Below, in pieces: positions 9,040 to 11,247 of a stretch of 11,247 nucleotides of DNA (the stretch's first letter is position 1; each line of letters begins with the position of its first letter). The notes beneath the pieces were generated by a model. The model searched no databases and was not told where the DNA came from. It saw only the letters and a program-made list of their open reading frames with translations. Position numbers and translations under genes: made by a program. The DNA comes from Clostridiales bacterium (GTDB lineage Bacteria > Bacillota_A > Clostridia > Lachnospirales > Lachnospiraceae). The stretch is taken from the NCBI GenBank assembly GCA_030154385.1, contig JASKJZ010000042.1, forward strand, positions 1 to 11,247, written 5' to 3'.

Positions 9040-9106
9040 TATACACAAGGCCAAGTAACAAATTATAGGTAAGGTAGGGATTTCATGAGAAAAGGCCTTG
9101 CGTATA
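9040..9106 (-). promoter_or_regulatory. 13-bp long-range stem in the gltB leader (candidate structured RNA)
   Basis: In the minus-strand RNA, TATACGCAAGGCC (9106-9094) pairs with GGCCTTGTGTATA (9052-9040) along all 13 positions, closing a 41-nt loop. The only non-Watson-Crick position is G-U in this RNA; it would be A-C in plus-strand RNA, so the fold favours the gltB sense. No T-run follows, so it is not a terminator. I could not match it to a known riboswitch, a T-box (no AGGGTGG-type sequence) or an ANTAR-target hairpin pair. Confidence 0.55.
9062..9091 (-). promoter_or_regulatory. possible second gltB promoter
   Basis: A perfect TATAAT is at 9062-9067 on the minus strand, with TTCTCA (9086-9091, 4 of 6 to consensus) after an 18-base spacer. 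It would start transcription near 9055 and give a leader of about 75 nt that lacks the left arm of the long stem. The weak -35 makes it less convincing than the upstream promoter. Confidence 0.3.
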
Positions 9107-9109
9107 GAC

Positions 9110-9153
9110 AAAAAAGGCGGTCTAAGGGATTATAATATCCTAAGAACACCTTT
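9110..9153 (-). terminator. terminator-like hairpin at the start of the gltB leader
   Basis: In the minus-strand RNA, AAAGGTG (9153-9147) pairs with CGCCTTT (9119-9113) and the stem continues inward with two single mismatches and one bulged C to GGAT/ATCC around an ATTATA loop. Six T residues (9115-9110) close it, three of them also in the stem. This resembles an intrinsic terminator placed about 7 nt after the predicted gltB transcription start, so it could be an attenuator or simply a 5'-end protecting hairpin. I see no strong competing antiterminator. The plus strand has no proper T-run after it. Confidence 0.45.
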
Positions 9154-9166
9154 GTTCGTAATGCCC

Positions 9167-9195
9167 ATTATACAATAGGAAGCATTGAAAAGCAA
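9167..9195 (-). promoter_or_regulatory. main predicted gltB-gltD promoter
   Basis: On the minus strand, a perfect -10 TATAAT (9167-9172), a 17-base spacer and -35 TTGCTT (9190-9195). The predicted transcription start is near 9160, giving a leader of about 180 nt. The weak -35 next to an inverted repeat (9195-9218) would suit an activated or repressed promoter. Confidence 0.6.
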
Positions 9196-9218
9196 GCACT
9201 TTTTAAGTTTAAAGTGCT
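9195..9218. repeat. inverted repeat between the divergent promoters (candidate operator)
   Basis: AGCACTTT (9195-9202) and AAAGTGCT (9211-9218) are perfect inverted 8-bp arms around an 8-base centre. The element touches the gltB -35 box and lies 17 bases upstream of the acetyltransferase -35 box, where one regulator could affect both directions. Half-sites AGCACT/AGTGCT resemble the HrcA CIRCE element, but the spacing is one base too long and the outer bases of one half differ. Confidence 0.5.
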
Positions 9219-9235
9219 AACTGGTAAAATTTTTC

Positions 9236-9263
9236 TTGCATTCTTTAAGCAACGGTTTATAAT
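9236..9263 (+). promoter_or_regulatory. promoter of the GNAT acetyltransferase gene
   Basis: -35 TTGCAT (9236-9241), a 16-base spacer and a perfect -10 TATAAT (9258-9263). The predicted start is near 9270, giving a leader of about 33 nt before the AGGAGG ribosome site at 9291-9296. Confidence 0.6.
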
Positions 9264-9302
9264 AAGTCTAGAAATTGTATAAAAACTATTAGGAGGCTCT
9301 CT

Positions 9303-9887
9303 ATGTCTACTCAGATTCGATTTGCAAAACCCGAGGATACGCCATCTCTTTTATCAATCTATAATCCCTTTATCGAGCATACCAATGTTTCCTTTGAATA
9401 CAAAAAACTTACTTTGGACGAGTTCCAAGCCCGTATCACGGGCATCCAAAGTAAGTTTCCTTTTCTTGTTGTAGATGTAGATGGTGTCCTTGCAGGATAT
9501 GCCTATACCTCTTCTTTTCACCCAAGAGCGGCATATGCATGGGACTGTGATATTTCGATTTATATCGATTCCCCTTTTCAAAAAAGAGGTCTAGGGGAAC
9601 TTTTGTATCATGCCCTCTTTTCTCTCATGAAGGAAATGGATTACTATAATATATATGCCTTAGTGAGCAGTGAAAATACTGGCAGTCTTCACTTTCATGA
9701 AACGATGGGGTTCCTGGTCGAAGGACATCATGAAATGGCAGGCTACAAATTTGGTAAATGGATTGGGGTAACCCGGCTTGTAAAGCGAATCGGGGACTTT
9801 TCCATTCCCCCAAAGCCCGTAAAATCCATAAATGAAATTGATGGCGATAAACTTTTATTGACCTATATGGAGAGCACCTCAAACTGA
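9303..9887 (+). CDS. GNAT-family N-acetyltransferase, phosphinothricin/methionine sulfoximine acetyltransferase type
   Basis: A 194-residue cytosolic acyltransferase using acetyl-CoA. The fold is the Pat/MnaT (YncA-like) branch of GNAT: N-terminal IRFAKPEDTPSLLSIYN, FEYKKLTLDEF, the GYAYTSSFHPRAAY segment, the CoA pyrophosphate loop QKRGLG (93-98), the ENTGSLHFHETMGF segment (124-137) and the family ending GYKFGKWIGVTRLVKR (147-162) followed by PPKPVKSI. Family members acetylate phosphinothricin, methionine sulfoximine/sulfone or related amino acids; the true substrate here is unknown. The last dozen or so residues extend past the usual tail and their codons overlap the opposing transporter gene. 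The start is fixed by a perfect AGGAGG 6 nt upstream. Divergent from gltB, sharing a 323-base intergenic region. No terminator is visible after its stop, so its transcript probably runs antisense into the transporter. Confidence 0.9.
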   Translation: MSTQIRFAKPEDTPSLLSIYNPFIEHTNVSFEYKKLTLDEFQARITGIQSKFPFLVVDVDGVLAGYAYTSSFHPRAAYAWDCDISIYIDSPFQKRGLGELLYHALFSLMKEMDYYNIYALVSSENTGSLHFHETMGFLVEGHHEMAGYKFGKWIGVTRLVKRIGDFSIPPKPVKSINEIDGDKLLLTYMESTSN

Positions 9888-11247
9888 CTATTGTAGATCT
9901 GTTTATAAAATCCTCCCTGCTCCAATAATTCTTCATGCGTTCCGCTTTCAATAATCGCTCCAGCTTTCATTACTAAAATTTTATCCGCTTCTCGAATCGT
10001 AGAGAGCCGATGTGCAACAATAAAACAGGTTCTCCCTTCCATCAAGCGATCAAGCGCTTTTTGCACCTTGACCTCCGTTCTAGTATCGATTGAAGAGGTG
10101 GCCTCATCCAAAATCAACACGGGCGGATGCAGTAACATCACTCGGCTGATACATAGTAGCTGTTTTTGCCCCTCGGATAAGTTTCCTCCCGCCTCATCAA
10201 TCGGTGTGTCATATCCATTTGGCAATCGCTTAATGAAGCTATGGGCATAGGCTGCCTTTGCCGCAAGAATCACCTCTTCTTTTGTAGCCTCTGGCTTCCC
10301 AAACGCGATATTTTCAAAAATCGTTCCTTTTTTCAACCAGGTTTCTTGCAAAACCATACCAAAATTTTCTCTCAGATTTTTTCTAGTCAGCTGTTCGATA
10401 TTTCTTCCATCCAGCAAAATGCTTCCATCATCAATTGGATAAAAGCGCATAAAAAGATTAATCAGCGTTGTCTTCCCACAACCGGTAGGACCAACAATAG
10501 CAACTCTCTGCCCAGGCTTTACCTCCAAATTCAGCTGCTTGATAAATGGCTTTTCTTTGTCATAAGAAAAACTTACGTTCGACAAGGAAACCTGACCCTT
10601 TACTGTCATATCATCAATGCCGCCAGCATCACTTGCTTCTGGCTCTTCGTCCATCAGCGCAAAAACACGTCCAGCGCTTGCGAGCGCGTTTTGAAATTCT
10701 GTGATTACGCCCGTGATTTCATTGAAAGGCTTTGTATATTGATTGGCATAGCTTAAAAAGGAAGTCAATCCACCTACACTGATATGACCAGAAATTGCCA
10801 GAAAAGCGCCCGCCACTCCAACTCCTGCATACACAAGTGCGTTAACAAAACGAGTCGCCGGATTGCTAATCGAGGAATAAAAGGTCGCAAATAAGCTGGC
10901 GTGCTCCAACCGCTCGTTAATCGAATCAAAGTCTTTGATTGACTCCTCTTGATGTGAAAAAGCGATTACTTCCTTTTGACCGCCGACCATTTCGTTTATG
11001 TGAGCCGTTAATTCTGCCCGAATATCCGATTGCGCTTGAAACATCGAGTAGGTGTGTTTGGCAATATACGATGCGGTAAATAACGAAAGCGGTGTGATAA
11101 TAATGACTACCAAGGTAATGATAACGTTAAGTGAAAGCATAAAACCAATTGTCCCTGCAATGGTCAAAATACCTGTAAAGAGCTGTGTAAATCCTAGCAA
11201 AAGACCATCCGTGAATTGATCCACATCCGTTGTAATACGGCTTACTA
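9863..11247 (-). CDS. ABC exporter half-transporter (permease fused to ATPase), N-terminus off the right edge
   Basis: About 461 codons of a protein usually near 580-620 residues. The frame is open through the right edge (…SRITTDVDQFTDG), a stretch conserved in type IV ABC exporters, so the in-frame GTG at 11224 is an internal Val and not a start. The visible part has the later transmembrane helices (hydrophobic stretches around 11190-11075 and 10850-10745), then a complete nucleotide-binding domain: aromatic A-loop FSYDKEKP, Walker A GPTGCGKT (10492-10469), Q-loop VLQETWL, signature LSEGQ (10180-10166), Walker B LILDE with catalytic Glu (10117-10103), D-loop SSID and the switch His of AHRLSTI (about 10012). 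All ATPase residues are present, so this half is predicted to be active. Half-transporters work as dimers; a partner may lie beyond the window. Substrate is not predictable. The 3' end overlaps the acetyltransferase by 25 bases, tail to tail, with no visible terminator. Confidence 0.95.
   Translation of the reverse strand, partial: VSRITTDVDQFTDGLLLGFTQLFTGILTIAGTIGFMLSLNVIITLVVIIITPLSLFTASYIAKHTYSMFQAQSDIRAELTAHINEMVGGQKEVIAFSHQEESIKDFDSINERLEHASLFATFYSSISNPATRFVNALVYAGVGVAGAFLAISGHISVGGLTSFLSYANQYTKPFNEITGVITEFQNALASAGRVFALMDEEPEASDAGGIDDMTVKGQVSLSNVSFSYDKEKPFIKQLNLEVKPGQRVAIVGPTGCGKTTLINLFMRFYPIDDGSILLDGRNIEQLTRKNLRENFGMVLQETWLKKGTIFENIAFGKPEATKEEVILAAKAAYAHSFIKRLPNGYDTPIDEAGGNLSEGQKQLLCISRVMLLHPPVLILDEATSSIDTRTEVKVQKALDRLMEGRTCFIVAHRLSTIREADKILVMKAGAIIESGTHEELLEQGGFYKQIYNSQFEVLSI

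Larger units (their letters stand above)
8980..9302. other. divergent gltB / acetyltransferase intergenic region
   Basis: 323 bases with no convincing gene on either strand. From the gltB side it holds the AAAGGAGA ribosome site, three TTCATGAA palindromes, a 13-bp long-range stem, a possible inner promoter, a terminator-like hairpin, the main gltB promoter, an inverted repeat, and the acetyltransferase promoter and AGGAGG site. The density of dyad elements is much higher than in the other intergenic gaps of this window. Confidence 0.85.

Noticed and set aside
9073..9086. Leader peptide MKSLPYL or other short upstream reading frames in the gltB leader
   Set aside because: Short ATG frames occur here (including ATGs within each TTCATGAA), but none has a good ribosome site or a telling run of glutamine or glutamate codons.
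9107..9172. ANTAR-protein target or T-box leader upstream of gltB
   Set aside because: ANTAR targets need paired hairpins with six-base loops having A at position 1 and G at position 4; the only six-base loop here is ATTATA. No T-box AGGGTGG-type sequence or specifier stem is visible.
9191..9220. CIRCE heat-shock operator (TTAGCACTC-N9-GAGTGCTAA) at the divergent inverted repeat
   Set aside because: The minus strand reads TTAGCACTT and, further on, AAGTGCTTG, but the gap is one base longer than in CIRCE, the inner C/G are not present and the second half loses its outer bases. The neighbouring genes are not heat-shock genes.
9863..11224. A complete transporter gene starting with GTG at 11224
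   Set aside because: The frame continues open to the window edge with conserved transporter sequence (SRITTDVD), and the 453-residue version would lack the first transmembrane helices.

Overview
The window looks like chromosomal DNA of a low- to moderate-GC Gram-positive anaerobe, most likely a clostridium (Lachnospiraceae or a relative). The signs are strong AGGAGG-type ribosome binding sites, sigma-A promoters with TATAAT-like -10 boxes, compact hairpin-plus-T-run terminators, and a glutamate synthase with the clostridial-looking FMN motif GYDGGTGAAP. No mobile element, tRNA, rRNA or CRISPR array is visible. This is inferred from sequence style; no species can be named.

Layout from left to right. 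(1) The 5' three quarters of mtnN (MTA/SAH nucleosidase) on the minus strand, cut by the left edge, with its own promoter. (2) A monocistronic transmembrane chemoreceptor gene on the minus strand, with a clear promoter and a clear terminator. (3) The two-gene gltB-gltD operon (NADPH-dependent glutamate synthase, large then small subunit) on the minus strand, ending in a terminator whose single G-U wobble shows that it works in this direction. (4) A 323-base divergent intergenic region that holds the promoters of gltB and of an acetyltransferase gene, plus several inverted and direct repeats. (5) A plus-strand GNAT N-acetyltransferase of the phosphinothricin/methionine-sulfoximine acetyltransferase type. 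(6) A minus-strand ABC half-transporter (export type) whose 3' end overlaps the acetyltransferase by 25 bases and whose N-terminus lies beyond the right edge.

GltB and GltD together convert glutamine plus 2-oxoglutarate to two glutamates, the GOGAT half of ammonium assimilation. The neighbouring genes do not form an obvious pathway with them. One possible link is that Pat/MnaT-type acetyltransferases inactivate glutamine-synthetase inhibitors, and this one is transcribed divergently from gltB.

The coding content is ordinary. The part most worth a second look is the roughly 180-nt gltB leader. It contains a terminator-like hairpin just after the predicted transcription start, a 13-bp long-range stem whose only non-Watson-Crick pair is a G-U in the gltB-sense RNA, and three tandem TTCATGAA palindromes that run into the ribosome binding site. 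It matches no riboswitch class that I recognise.
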